Notes: generated from the letters alone by a model not told the origin. A DNA stretch of 64,000 nucleotides from Thermoanaerobaculia bacterium (GCA_028066595.1 JALCBJ010000003.1:1-64000); one strand, 5' to 3'. Positions 8,989 to 19,442 are shown, counted from the first letter of the stretch. Numbers and translations are program-made.

Positions 8989-11900
8989 CTAGTCGCTGTC
9001 GACGGCCAGCCGCGCTCCGGTGGAGTAGGCCACGAACTCTGGTGCGTACATGGACTGGAGCTGGGCCGGGCCGACGCGGAATCGTCCTGCCGTCGCGGCA
9101 CGGACCCTGTACTTGAGCACGTACTGGCCTGCGGGTAGCCACTCGAAGAAGAAGTTCGTGGCACTGTCACGGATCTCGCGGTAGTGCCCCAAACCATCCC
9201 AGCGGTAGCCGGACGTGAGGTCTTCGGGCTCGAAGCCCGCGCCCCGGGGATCGCGCAGATGCACGTACTCCGCAGCATGGCCGGCCCGAATGTCCAGCTG
9301 CACCTCCAGCTGATCGCCGACCGCGAGGGATGCGCCCTCGGCCAACGGTTCGAGGGTCCACTCGTCGCCCCGCAGCACCCGCCGGAAGTACCGGCGTTCG
9401 ACCCGGAAGAGATCGCCCTCGGCCTTCTCGGGAAGCTGATCCGTGGCGAAATGCCACGTGGCCGAGGCGAGCAAGAATCCCTGCGTCTCCTTCGAGATCT
9501 CGATCTCCCCCATCGCAGGCTCGACCTCGTCCCCCTCGATCACCCACTGCTGCCGGCGATCCGAGGCCTCGGCCTCCGCGCCCGCGAAGACGAAGCTGCG
9601 CTCCTCCCTCCCGACACGCACCGTCGCGGCCTCGCGGATACCCAGTAGATCCCGACTCTTCAGGTAGTGGACCAGGGAGTAGATCACCTCGGCCGTGGCT
9701 CTCGTCGACTTCCAGTGGTTCAACTTCTTCTGCACCAGCAGCCACTGCGCCAGACCCGAGAGACGCTCGTCGTCCGGATCCAGCTCGGCCACCACCCGGA
9801 GAGCGAAGGCGTGCGTCTCGATCGTGTCGTGGTACCAGAGCCAGGCCATCTTCTCCGGCGCCCAGTAGGTGCCGAGATCCTCGTCGGTCCGTGCCGAATC
9901 CATCACGCTGTCCCACACCAGCTGGGCGTCCTCGCCACGGCCCGCCCGCTGCAGCGTCAGTGCCAGGTAGCCCTTGATGCGCGGCGCCAGGACGCGCCAG
10001 TCCCGGAAGCCGTAGTCCAGGAGCCGTTGCCGGTCCTCGGCGGTGAAGTACCCACCGGTCCAGCTCTCGTCCGGGTAGTTCGACAGCATCCAGTTCAGGT
10101 AGACCGCCAGCTGGAGGCAGCAGCTGGCCTGCTCCGCCATCCGGGGTGCCAGCTCCTGGCGGAAGTGATCCTCCAGGTATCGCCACGCGCGGACCACAGG
10201 CTCCTGCGGTACCTCGACACCGAACTCCAGGGCCCGCGAGAACGAGTCCAGAACGTACAGGGTCATGTACGGTGACGGGGGGCCGCCCGGCCACCACGGG
10301 AAGGCGCCCGACGCGGTCTGCGACTTCAGAACCCGGTCCAGGGATTCGTCGCGCACCTGGCCTGCGATCTCCGGGTCCAGGACCTTGCGCAGGTCCGCCC
10401 CGGAGTCACCACCCCGTGCGGTGCGCAGCCATGGCGTCTCTTCGAGCAGGAGTCTGCGGTTCGGATCGTCCGTGGACCAGGTTTCGTATTGGGTGTCCCG
10501 TTCGTCGGCCAAGCCCTGGGCCAGCTCCGCCACCATGGGATGGTCGTCGAAGACCTGGCGCACGATGCCGGTGGAGACGAAGCGATTCAGGCTCTGCTCC
10601 GTGCACGAGTACGGGTACTCGACCAGGTACGGCAGCGCGTTCAGCACCGTGGTGAGCAGCTGACCGTCCAGGGTCATCACCAGCGACTCGCTCTCCCGCG
10701 TGGGATCGTCGTCGGCCAGCAGGTCCTCGAAGCGCAGATGCCTCGTTTCCGCGCGGTCGAGCACGGCAAAGCGCGACTGCGACAGGTACAGCCGCGACGG
10801 CAGCACGGGGAGGGGCCGCAGCTCGCCATCGGACCAGTCGCCGGCCCGGCCGACCACGCGCACCGCGATCTCCCCCGGATCCTTGGGTGCGGTGACGTCG
10901 AAGCGCAACGTCGTCTGCCCTCCCGCGACCACCTCAAAGGGGACCTTCACATCGGCCGGAGACAGGCCGAAGTCATGCAATCTCGACACCTCGGTGTCGG
11001 GGTCGACGAGGTCGAAGTCGAGCTCTCCCGAGAGCCGCTCCTCTCCTTGATTCGATACCACCACCCGCAGCTGTGCTTCGTCCCCTTCACGGAAGAACCG
11101 AGGCAGGTACGGACGTACCAGCAGATCCTTCGACGTGCGGACCGTGGTCTCGAAGCTGCCGGCACGGAAGTCCTGCGTCAACGCACGCAGCCACACACGC
11201 CACTCCGTGACCGCATCGGGTACCTCGAACTCGAAGCGCACCGAACCATCCTCGGTCAACAGCAGATGAGGCTCCCAGAACGAGGTCTCCGAGAAGTCCG
11301 TACGCAGCTCCTCACCCACAGGTGCGTCTCCACTGCCCGGCGCCTCGTCGCCTACGGTCGTTGCGACCACCACTTCGTTCTGCGCGTTCTCTTCTCTGAG
11401 CGCTCCACCGTCGAGTGCGGCCGCTCTACTCTGGAGTGCTACCGACTCGGGTGCCGGCGATGCGGGCAGAGGCATGGCCTTGGCCACTGACCGCCGCATC
11501 ATGTCGCCCCGCCGGCGACCCGGGCCACCCACCGGATAGCTGTCGAAAAAGATCAGGCGATCGTCTCGGAGGCTGGGTACCGAATGCCGGGCCGTGGGGT
11601 GGCGCCCGAATACCCGCGCACCCACCGCCAAGCCAGCCGTCGCAGACCAGCCCGGCGCATGGGTCCAGCTCCTCCAGCTGCGCTCCGGGCTGGGCGGCCG
11701 GTGAGGTGCGAAGAGGTCGAGGCTTCGATCGTACATGGACGCCAGGACCTCGGCCGCGCGGGCACCCAGGGCCTCGCCATCTGCATCGCGGACGGTCACC
11801 GTCCAGGTCTCTTCTGAACCCGGACGCAGGAGATCCCTGAAGCTCGAGAGCTCCACCCGTAGATTCTTGTCGGTCCATGGGACCTGTACATACGCTTGTT

Positions 11901-14900
11901 GGCGCAATAACTGGTGGTCGCGTACCAGGGTCACGTCGAAGAGCAGGCTGCCGCGATGCTCTCTGGAAACAGGAATCTCGATCCGATGCGGTGTACCTCC
12001 TGCGAGCACCTCCCGTCGCAGGCGGTCGTCAGCGCTCCAGACCTCCACCAAGACATCCTGACCGAGCCAGCCTGTATGTACCGTCGCCACGGCGTTGTCG
12101 CCGACCTCGACGGACGGCGATTCGGCCACGACGAGAAGGGGCAACGGCGGCAAGTCGTCGCGCCCCATCACCACGAAGCGCGATTCCGCATCGACGGCGA
12201 TCGGATCGCGCCCGGCGGACGCGCCCGCGTCCCGCGTCTCATAGCGCAGCGCGTAGGCTCCTACCGGAAGTCCCTCCGGCCACTCGATCTCCTCCGAGAC
12301 TTGCTCGTCGTGCCGTAGAGTGCCCGAGGCCACCGCCTCACCGTCGCTCCACCGCCGCAAAACCGACTGAACGTCTATCGACGCTCCGGCCCACCGTGGC
12401 CGTTGGAGATCGCCGGTCGTACGGTAGGGCGCTGGCTGCCCGTCACCCGAAGACGACTCCGGTAGGTTCGCCGGCACCTCCGACGGCAAGGTCGGCTCGT
12501 CCGGCGGCACCAGACGCCGGAGAGTCCAGCTGCCCTCGCCGGGGTTCGCTGCACCCTCCAGGTTGGTACGCGTCACCTCGACCGCGAAAGCCTCATCCTC
12601 GTCCAGCTGGGGGGAAATCACGACCGTGGCCTGGACCGTGATGAAGCCGGCACGCAGAGTGGTCTGCCCCTCACGCGTCTCGCCGCCCGGATCGGTGACC
12701 TCGGCCTCGATGTGGAAAGAGTAGGCGACCTGCCGGCCCAGCGGGCGCTCCGACAGCGCTGGATCCGCCTCGGGAACGAAGCGGAACCGAAAGGTCCCGT
12801 CAGGTTCGACCTCGGTCTCGCCTGAGGCCAACACCTGCGCTGGTCCGGGGCGGAACCATCTCACACGCCAATACCACCAATGCGGCAGGATCGGAGACCG
12901 CGTGACCCGCCAGCTGACCCGTCCGTCGGTCACCGGAGCTCCGAAGAAGTAGCGCGCTTCGCCCGCCAGCTCGGCCACATGACCGAACCGCAGGGACTCG
13001 TCGGGGTTCTTCACCGCCACCTCGAAGGTCGGCCGTTTGTACTCCTCGACCCTCAGGCTGCTGTGACCATTCCAGGAAGTCGACAGCGTCCAATGACCGA
13101 GTGTTCGACCCGAAGGGATCCGGAAGCTGCCCGACGCGGAGCCCCAGTTGTTCGTCGTCACCTCTTCGCTCGCAACCTCTTCTCCGTTGGTATCCACCAG
13201 GCGGACCGTCACCGGCTCTTCAGCCTGGATCTCCGCCCAGGTGCCGTCGACATTGCGCTGATACGCGACGACCTTCCACTGGATCTCCTGGCCTGGGCGA
13301 TAGATGGCACGGTCCGTATAGAGCAGACTCTGCTGCTGTATCTCGGGAGGCTCGTAGTGAGAGCCCACCCAGGTCTCGTGATGCACGCTGTCGCCACCCC
13401 GGCGGGCGACGATGCGATATTGACCACCCTTCGGCAGGTGCAGCGGCATCTCGCCGCCGGCGTCTGTGACGCCGCGGGACGTTACTCGGTGTCCCGCTTG
13501 CCAGTCCAGGTGCCAGGCCTCCACCTCCACGCCGGAGAGCGGTTCGCCGTCCTCCGCCGATCGAACTTCGGTCTGCAACCTGCCACCGCCGTCCTGTCGA
13601 ACGAAGAGAAAGAGGTCGGTGATCCTGTGCTCGACGTAGTAGACGAGGTCATCGGTAATCCGGAAATCCGGATCGGTGTCTGCTGCCAGAACGTAGGAGC
13701 CGTGCTTCTCAAGCGGCGGTGTGACGAAAGTCTGGTGGTTTCGCAAATCAGGAGTCGGTGGCAACTCCACTTGCCACGACACTTCCGGTTCCCGACCGAG
13801 AAGAGCCTGCAGGTCTTGATTCCGCACGTCGAAACGATCTCGGCCGCGGCGCAGCCTCTGGTCGACGTCCCAGCTCCAAGCCCGCCAATACAGGCGTTCG
13901 ACGTTGGCGTGTTGCACCTGGATCGACCTTCGTCCGCTGCCGTCGTTCCGGGCGGCCTGGATCGACACCCGCGGCGCTTCCCAGCCCTCTACCAATGACG
14001 CACACCGCCGACCGCCCAGGCTGTTCGGATGGGTGATCCGGCATTCCTCCGCCAGGTCGCGGCCGTCACGGGTTCCCCACGACTCCTCCGACGCAGCCGT
14101 CATCTCGGCCAGGTCAGCCTGGCCCATCGCCCACCACGGGTAGTCGCGGCCGAGACGGTCGAGTGCATGCACCAAGGCTTCTCGCAGCGACCGCTTCTCG
14201 CGCGGATTCGTGAACGCAGTGGTCAGTCTGGAGACGAGGGTCCTCCGTGCGTCGAACGCCGCCTCCGGCCGATCTTCCTTCCGGTGCCAAGCCTCCAGGT
14301 CGGCCAGAATCGCCCAGATCTTGCGCAGAGGGTGGACCTCAGTGTCCACGAGCAACGACTGCACCTCGGCGTCGGGCTCCACGGGACGTAGCAGCTCCTC
14401 GACGTCGAGCTTCCAGATCTCGTTCGAATGCCTCGGCGACCATAGCGAGCGATCCGCCAGCAAGCTCACCCACAGATGGCTGACACTGTCTCGCAACGTG
14501 CCTCGGATGCGCGCCGGATAGCTATTCTGCTCCAAGAAACGGGCCATCTCGCCCAACGCGCCGTCTCCCCACCCTCGGCGCATCGTCCAAGCGTCGGAGA
14601 AGGCGGCGTGGATCTCGTCGCTGATCTGGTCCATCGTCCACTGATCGAGATCGGCGTCGGGCGACGTCGTGCGCTCGCGTTGACGGATCTGCCAGCTGTA
14701 GGCCTGCTGGTAGAGCCGGAGAGTATGGGCGTAGAAGAGCCGGTGGACCAGTACCGCATCTGGCGCTTCGGGCCAAAGGCCGGATTCCTGGGCATCGTAA
14801 AGGAACCGAACGGTGCGCTCGTAGCCGTGCAAAACCGTCTCCAGCTGAGTCTCGCGCACCAAAGCCTTGAGCAGCTCGTCGGTATCTCCCGCGCCTTGCG

Positions 14901-15159
14901 CCTGATGGCGCAGGGCGATCACCGACTCCAGAGCCGCTTGGTACTTCTGCTCGCTGATCTGGCGTTCCACCTCAGCCCACATGGCCGTTTCATTCATGCT
15001 CCGGGTCTCCGATTCGTCAGGCTCCGCCGACGTCGCGGACGGTGAGAAGCCACCCACCAGAATCAGAACCGCCGCGAAGCTTGCGAGGGCTGTCCGGATG
15101 AGTGTCCGGAAACGCGACGTCGTCTCGTGTCGATCGCGGGTCACTTCGTTTCGTTCCAT
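8989..15159 (-). CDS. Alpha-2-macroglobulin family protein (MG2 domains, thioester motif)
   Basis: Signal peptide; MG-domain motifs (SLLYTDRAIYRPGQEIQWKVVAYQR, TDFSETSFWEPHLLLTEDGSVRFEFEVPDAVTEWRVW), thioester-like YPYSCTEQSLNRF; ~2056 aa. Confidence 0.92.
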   Translation of the reverse strand: MERNEVTRDRHETTSRFRTLIRTALASFAAVLILVGGFSPSATSAEPDESETRSMNETAMWAEVERQISEQKYQAALESVIALRHQAQGAGDTDELLKALVRETQLETVLHGYERTVRFLYDAQESGLWPEAPDAVLVHRLFYAHTLRLYQQAYSWQIRQRERTTSPDADLDQWTMDQISDEIHAAFSDAWTMRRGWGDGALGEMARFLEQNSYPARIRGTLRDSVSHLWVSLLADRSLWSPRHSNEIWKLDVEELLRPVEPDAEVQSLLVDTEVHPLRKIWAILADLEAWHRKEDRPEAAFDARRTLVSRLTTAFTNPREKRSLREALVHALDRLGRDYPWWAMGQADLAEMTAASEESWGTRDGRDLAEECRITHPNSLGGRRCASLVEGWEAPRVSIQAARNDGSGRRSIQVQHANVERLYWRAWSWDVDQRLRRGRDRFDVRNQDLQALLGREPEVSWQVELPPTPDLRNHQTFVTPPLEKHGSYVLAADTDPDFRITDDLVYYVEHRITDLFLFVRQDGGGRLQTEVRSAEDGEPLSGVEVEAWHLDWQAGHRVTSRGVTDAGGEMPLHLPKGGQYRIVARRGGDSVHHETWVGSHYEPPEIQQQSLLYTDRAIYRPGQEIQWKVVAYQRNVDGTWAEIQAEEPVTVRLVDTNGEEVASEEVTTNNWGSASGSFRIPSGRTLGHWTLSTSWNGHSSLRVEEYKRPTFEVAVKNPDESLRFGHVAELAGEARYFFGAPVTDGRVSWRVTRSPILPHWWYWRVRWFRPGPAQVLASGETEVEPDGTFRFRFVPEADPALSERPLGRQVAYSFHIEAEVTDPGGETREGQTTLRAGFITVQATVVISPQLDEDEAFAVEVTRTNLEGAANPGEGSWTLRRLVPPDEPTLPSEVPANLPESSSGDGQPAPYRTTGDLQRPRWAGASIDVQSVLRRWSDGEAVASGTLRHDEQVSEEIEWPEGLPVGAYALRYETRDAGASAGRDPIAVDAESRFVVMGRDDLPPLPLLVVAESPSVEVGDNAVATVHTGWLGQDVLVEVWSADDRLRREVLAGGTPHRIEIPVSREHRGSLLFDVTLVRDHQLLRQQAYVQVPWTDKNLRVELSSFRDLLRPGSEETWTVTVRDADGEALGARAAEVLASMYDRSLDLFAPHRPPSPERSWRSWTHAPGWSATAGLAVGARVFGRHPTARHSVPSLRDDRLIFFDSYPVGGPGRRRGDMMRRSVAKAMPLPASPAPESVALQSRAAALDGGALREENAQNEVVVATTVGDEAPGSGDAPVGEELRTDFSETSFWEPHLLLTEDGSVRFEFEVPDAVTEWRVWLRALTQDFRAGSFETTVRTSKDLLVRPYLPRFFREGDEAQLRVVVSNQGEERLSGELDFDLVDPDTEVSRLHDFGLSPADVKVPFEVVAGGQTTLRFDVTAPKDPGEIAVRVVGRAGDWSDGELRPLPVLPSRLYLSQSRFAVLDRAETRHLRFEDLLADDDPTRESESLVMTLDGQLLTTVLNALPYLVEYPYSCTEQSLNRFVSTGIVRQVFDDHPMVAELAQGLADERDTQYETWSTDDPNRRLLLEETPWLRTARGGDSGADLRKVLDPEIAGQVRDESLDRVLKSQTASGAFPWWPGGPPSPYMTLYVLDSFSRALEFGVEVPQEPVVRAWRYLEDHFRQELAPRMAEQASCCLQLAVYLNWMLSNYPDESWTGGYFTAEDRQRLLDYGFRDWRVLAPRIKGYLALTLQRAGRGEDAQLVWDSVMDSARTDEDLGTYWAPEKMAWLWYHDTIETHAFALRVVAELDPDDERLSGLAQWLLVQKKLNHWKSTRATAEVIYSLVHYLKSRDLLGIREAATVRVGREERSFVFAGAEAEASDRRQQWVIEGDEVEPAMGEIEISKETQGFLLASATWHFATDQLPEKAEGDLFRVERRYFRRVLRGDEWTLEPLAEGASLAVGDQLEVQLDIRAGHAAEYVHLRDPRGAGFEPEDLTSGYRWDGLGHYREIRDSATNFFFEWLPAGQYVLKYRVRAATAGRFRVGPAQLQSMYAPEFVAYSTGARLAVDSD

Positions 15160-15278
15160 CTTTGCCTCGTGGCCGTCGTCTGAAAGGGAAGAAGGCAAGC
15201 TGTACCATGCTAGTCTGCCGCTACTCGATTGGACCCGTCACAGCTGGAAAATGCAACCGAGCGATCGCGCCCGGCCGT

Positions 15279-15299
15279 GAGGTCGCCATTTGCGACCTC
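15279..15299. promoter_or_regulatory. Perfect 8-bp inverted repeat GAGGTCGC-N5-GCGACCTC in the divergent intergenic region
   Basis: Read directly: gaggtcgc cattt gcgacctc; between divergent genes starting at 15159(-) and 15345(+). Confidence 0.45.
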
Positions 15300-15344
15300 G
15301 ACCAAGGCTGGCGGCGGTTGCGCCGATCCGCTGAGATCCTTCCA

Positions 15345-15902
15345 ATGACCGACATGGCAGGAGCTCCCGTGAACAAGGACGAACTCTCGTCATCGATCGA
15401 GGTCAGTGGGCGTGTAGTACTGGCGCTGGTCCACGTCATGGGTGCGTTCCGCCATCTGGCGCTGGACATTCTGCGAGAGAGCGGCATCGAGAATCCCGAG
15501 GAAGACCGGTGGTATCCACTGCGCAGCTTTCTCGACGCCTTCGACACGATCGTCGAGCGGATCGGACCCAACACATTGTCGGCCATCGGGCGTCAGATCG
15601 TCGCCCAAGCGCCTTTTCCGGCCGAGATCGATCATCCCAAGGCCGCCCTTTCGGGCCTCGACGAGGCGTATCGGGCCGAGCACCGCGGCGGTGAAGTAGG
15701 TCACTACCACTTCGAGGTCAAGGGTCCTCGTCAAGGTCTCATGACCTCTACGACGCCGTATCCGGACTCGTTCGATCGCGGTCTGATCCGCGCTCTGGTC
15801 GAAAAATTCGAGCCGCAGGGTGTGATCGACGTCCGGCTTCAAAAGAGCACCGAGCCGGCGAACGCACGATCCCACGGTCATACGTACTCGGTCAGCTGGT
15901 AA
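15345..15902 (+). CDS. Conserved hypothetical protein, possibly a small sensor/ligand-binding fold
   Basis: ATG-initiated ORF (MTDMAGAPVNKDEL...), 185 aa, in intergenic space on the sense strand; no family recognised with confidence. Confidence 0.6.
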   Translation: MTDMAGAPVNKDELSSSIEVSGRVVLALVHVMGAFRHLALDILRESGIENPEEDRWYPLRSFLDAFDTIVERIGPNTLSAIGRQIVAQAPFPAEIDHPKAALSGLDEAYRAEHRGGEVGHYHFEVKGPRQGLMTSTTPYPDSFDRGLIRALVEKFEPQGVIDVRLQKSTEPANARSHGHTYSVSW

Positions 15903-15965
15903 GACGACACCGGAGCGTGTCCTGCCGCAGGCGCGGAAACGGTCGCGATCGATAGAATCCGCGGC

Positions 15966-18900
15966 ATGCACGCACCTCGTTCCGTCCTTCGTCCGATCCG
16001 ACTGACTCTGATCGTCACCGCGTTTCTCATGGCGTGGGCCGGTTCGGCCGAAGAGCCGTCCTCGACCGCAGGTCAGCTGCGCGACCTGGGACTCGCGCAA
16101 TTGGAGAACGAACATCCCGATCAGGCCGAAGCGACCTATCGCGAGCTCCTGGAGCTGCGTCCGAGAGATCCATTGGGACACGGCAATCTCGCGATCGCTT
16201 TGTTGCGTCAGCAGAAGTACGACGCTGCTCTGGAAACGATCGACGAAGCGCTTGCGTTGGCACCCCGACAGGCGGATCTGTTGGCGATACGTGGCGAGGT
16301 GTTGCAATGGAGAGGTGACCTAGATGCCGCTCTAAAGGAACTCGACGCAGCTGCCCGGGCCGACACCGACGATCCGGAGATCCTCTACTCCGCGTACCAA
16401 CTCGCCTCGACCCTCGATAGCCCAGAAGCTGAAGCCGTGGCGGCACGCACCTTGGACCGGCTGGTGAAGCTGCGCCCCGAGAACGTCGTGGTCCTGCTCC
16501 AGAAGGGCCAGCACGCCATCGCCGACGATGACCGTGCATCAGCCACAGCAGTGTACCTGCGCATCGGCGAGCTGCTCTGGCAGGCACAGCCGCTAGCCGA
16601 ACGCGCCCTCGAGATGGTGACGGCCTCGCTCGAGAGCGGCGACGGTCTCTCGTCCGCACGTGTGCCAGCGCTGCGATTGGAGAACGTGCTCAAGGTCAGT
16701 CCCATGTTTCGGGAGAGCCTGCGCGAGCTCAAGACCGGTATTCAAGGGATCCCGCTGGCCCGATTCCTCGACCAGCCCGAGATCGATGAATTCGGTGCTC
16801 CCACCGAGATCCGCTTCGTCGGCCGACGCCTGGCGGAGACACCGACGGCGGGCCGCGGCCTGGTGGCGGGTTCATTCCGAGACCCTGCTGCAGAGGAGGA
16901 CCTTCAGCCCAGCATCGCCAGACTCAGACAGGACGGGAAGCTGGAGATCCTCGAGGCCGACGGCACCAAAGGCTGGAAAGTCGTCGAGGAGCTCGACGCT
17001 GCCGTGGAGCCGGGACCCGTCGCGAGTCAGATCTTGGCAGTGGACGTGGACAACGACGGCTGGCCGGATCTGGTGGCCTGCGGTCCAGGACATTGCGTGG
17101 CCTATCGCGGCTCTCAGGAAGGGTTCGTCGCAGCACCCGATCAGTTCGGCCTCGGAACGGCGGGTGCGGCGGCCCTCGAGACCGTCGATTTCGACATCGA
17201 GGGTGATTTGGATCTTGTGAGCGTCGGCGCCGCGGAAGGTCCAGCCGCCGAACTGTGGCGCAACGCGCTCTCCGGACCCCTGGAGGCGGTGGGCCACCGC
17301 TCCTTTCCCGAGACCGTGGCCCGGCTGAAGAACACGCGGGCCGTCTTCGCGTCCGATCTGGATCGCGACGGCGATCTCGATCTGGCGATCGGTCATGGCG
17401 GAGGAGTGAGCTTCCTCGCCAATCTAAGGCAGGGTGGATTCGAAGATCGAACGGACTCGACCGGACTTGCCGAGACCAAGGCCGCAGCCGACGTGGTGGC
17501 CGCCGACCTCGACGGCGACGGTCGCCCCGAGCTGATCACCGCCCTCCTGGGGCTCCGTGTATGGCACAACCGGGGAGCGTCTCCCGACGAGACACGGTTC
17601 GAGCTGACCAGCCCAGCAGGACTGCCTGCCACCGGCGTGTTTCATCGGATCGTAGCGTTCGACGCCGACAACGATGGCCGCCTCGACCTCGCCGCAGCAG
17701 GCCCCGCCGGCGTCGGCATCTGGCAGCAGCTGGCAGACGGTGGGTTCCAGGCGATCCCGACCGACGGAGCGCCCGCCGCTTCGGCCTTCGCACGGGCCAA
17801 CGCGCTGGAGGCCGCAGACGTCGATGCCGATGGTGACCTCGATCTCCTGGTGGGCTCGGACGAAGGCCTCCACTGGTTGGAGAATCAGGGTGGATCGAAA
17901 AACGGCTGGCTTCGCATCCGCCTGCGCGGCCTCGACAAGGGTTCGAGCAAGAACAATCTGTTCGGAGTCGGTTCCGTCGTCGAGGTGCGCAACGGCAATG
18001 CCTACCAGTTCCGCGAGGCCCGCGGTGACGTCGTCCACCTCGGCCTCGGCAGCTCTGCCGAGGCAGAAGTGCTCCGGGTGGTCTGGACCAACGGGGTGCC
18101 CCAGAACCGACTCGACGTGACCAAGAGCCAGCGCATCGTAGAGGAGCAGCTGCTGAAAGGCAGCTGTCCGTTCCTCTACGCCTGGGACGGCGAGGGCTTC
18201 CGCTTCGTCACCGACCTCCTCTGGGGTTCACCCCTGGGCCTGCCGGCCGGAGAAGGTACGTGGGTCCCGGCCGATCCGTCGGAGCTGGTGCGCGTGGACG
18301 GACTGGTGTCCGAAGACGGTATCTACCGGCTGCGCGTGACCGAGGAGCTGTGGGAGGCCGCATTCTTCGACAAGGCGAGACTCTGGGTCGTGGACCATCC
18401 CGCCGGCATGGAGGTGGCTTCGGCGCTGCGCATCGTCCCGGGGGCTGCCGGCACACCAGAGGAAGTGCGTGCTCTCCCACGGTTGAGGAATGTGACGTCG
18501 GCGATCGACGGCCGAGGTCGTGACGTGACGGCCCGCGTTGCACGCCGCGACGACGTCTACGCCGATGGCTACGGCCCGAGTCCCTACCAAGGCGTGGCGG
18601 AGGAGTGGACGTTCACCTTCGATCTCGGAGAGACACCCGGCGGCGCGATCCGTCTAGCGCTCGACGGTTGGATTTTTCCCGCCGATGCGAGTCTCAATCT
18701 CGCCGTCTCTCAGCGTTCCGATTACCCCTACGTTCCCCCACGTCTGGAAGTCGAGACCGAGGATGGCTGGCAGGAGCTTATGCCCAGCTTCGGGCCGACC
18801 GCCTTCGGGCATCCCGCCGGCAAGACCAAGACGATGGTGGTGGATACTCCCCCGCTCCCTCGTGACGCTCGGCGACTACGTCTGGTCACATCGCTTTGGC

Positions 18901-19442
18901 TGCACTGGGACCGCATCGCCTGGATGCCGCTTGACGAGGCTCGTGCCGCCGACGCCCTACCCTCGGTCATCGCCCAGTTGGAACCCAACCGCTCGATTCT
19001 TCACTACCGCGGATTCTCCCAGCTGGTTCGCCAGGCGCCCAACGCTCCCCATCGATTCGACTACGCCCGCGTCCGAATCGACTCACCCTGGATCGACTTC
19101 CCCGGTGGCTACACCCGCTACGGTGACGTGGGTCCGCTCCTGACGGAAGTCGACGACTTTTCCGTAGTTCTGGCACCGGGCGACGAGATGATCCTCGATT
19201 TCGACGCCGCCCATCTCGCGCCACCCGCCGACGGTCTCGTCCGCACGTTGTTCTTGGAAAGCTGGGGGTGGGACAAAGACGCCGATCGCAACACGTGGCA
19301 GGCACCGCAGGTAGGGCCCTTACCTTTCCACGCGATGGGGTCCTATCCCTATCCGGAGGGTGTGAGCTATCCGGACTCGCCGGAGCACGAGCGCTACGTC
19401 GAAGAATGGCAGACGCGCGAGCGAGGCACGCCGAATCGGTGA
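15966..19442 (+). CDS. Secreted TPR + FG-GAP/VCBS + ASPIC/UnbV domain protein
   Basis: Signal peptide, N-terminal TPRs, calcium-type DxDxDGxxDL repeats (DVDNDGWPDLV, DLDRDGDLDLAIG, DADNDGRLDLA, DVDADGDLDLLVG), then UnbV-like NGWLRIRLRGLDKGSSKNNLFGVGSVVEVRNG. Confidence 0.9.
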   Translation: MHAPRSVLRPIRLTLIVTAFLMAWAGSAEEPSSTAGQLRDLGLAQLENEHPDQAEATYRELLELRPRDPLGHGNLAIALLRQQKYDAALETIDEALALAPRQADLLAIRGEVLQWRGDLDAALKELDAAARADTDDPEILYSAYQLASTLDSPEAEAVAARTLDRLVKLRPENVVVLLQKGQHAIADDDRASATAVYLRIGELLWQAQPLAERALEMVTASLESGDGLSSARVPALRLENVLKVSPMFRESLRELKTGIQGIPLARFLDQPEIDEFGAPTEIRFVGRRLAETPTAGRGLVAGSFRDPAAEEDLQPSIARLRQDGKLEILEADGTKGWKVVEELDAAVEPGPVASQILAVDVDNDGWPDLVACGPGHCVAYRGSQEGFVAAPDQFGLGTAGAAALETVDFDIEGDLDLVSVGAAEGPAAELWRNALSGPLEAVGHRSFPETVARLKNTRAVFASDLDRDGDLDLAIGHGGGVSFLANLRQGGFEDRTDSTGLAETKAAADVVAADLDGDGRPELITALLGLRVWHNRGASPDETRFELTSPAGLPATGVFHRIVAFDADNDGRLDLAAAGPAGVGIWQQLADGGFQAIPTDGAPAASAFARANALEAADVDADGDLDLLVGSDEGLHWLENQGGSKNGWLRIRLRGLDKGSSKNNLFGVGSVVEVRNGNAYQFREARGDVVHLGLGSSAEAEVLRVVWTNGVPQNRLDVTKSQRIVEEQLLKGSCPFLYAWDGEGFRFVTDLLWGSPLGLPAGEGTWVPADPSELVRVDGLVSEDGIYRLRVTEELWEAAFFDKARLWVVDHPAGMEVASALRIVPGAAGTPEEVRALPRLRNVTSAIDGRGRDVTARVARRDDVYADGYGPSPYQGVAEEWTFTFDLGETPGGAIRLALDGWIFPADASLNLAVSQRSDYPYVPPRLEVETEDGWQELMPSFGPTAFGHPAGKTKTMVVDTPPLPRDARRLRLVTSLWLHWDRIAWMPLDEARAADALPSVIAQLEPNRSILHYRGFSQLVRQAPNAPHRFDYARVRIDSPWIDFPGGYTRYGDVGPLLTEVDDFSVVLAPGDEMILDFDAAHLAPPADGLVRTLFLESWGWDKDADRNTWQAPQVGPLPFHAMGSYPYPEGVSYPDSPEHERYVEEWQTRERGTPNR

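Noticed and set aside
9167-10297. 376-aa same-strand alternate-frame ORF inside the A2M gene
   Set aside because: Gly/Arg/Pro-rich frame-shifted translation typical of GC-rich alternate frames; the A2M frame is continuous
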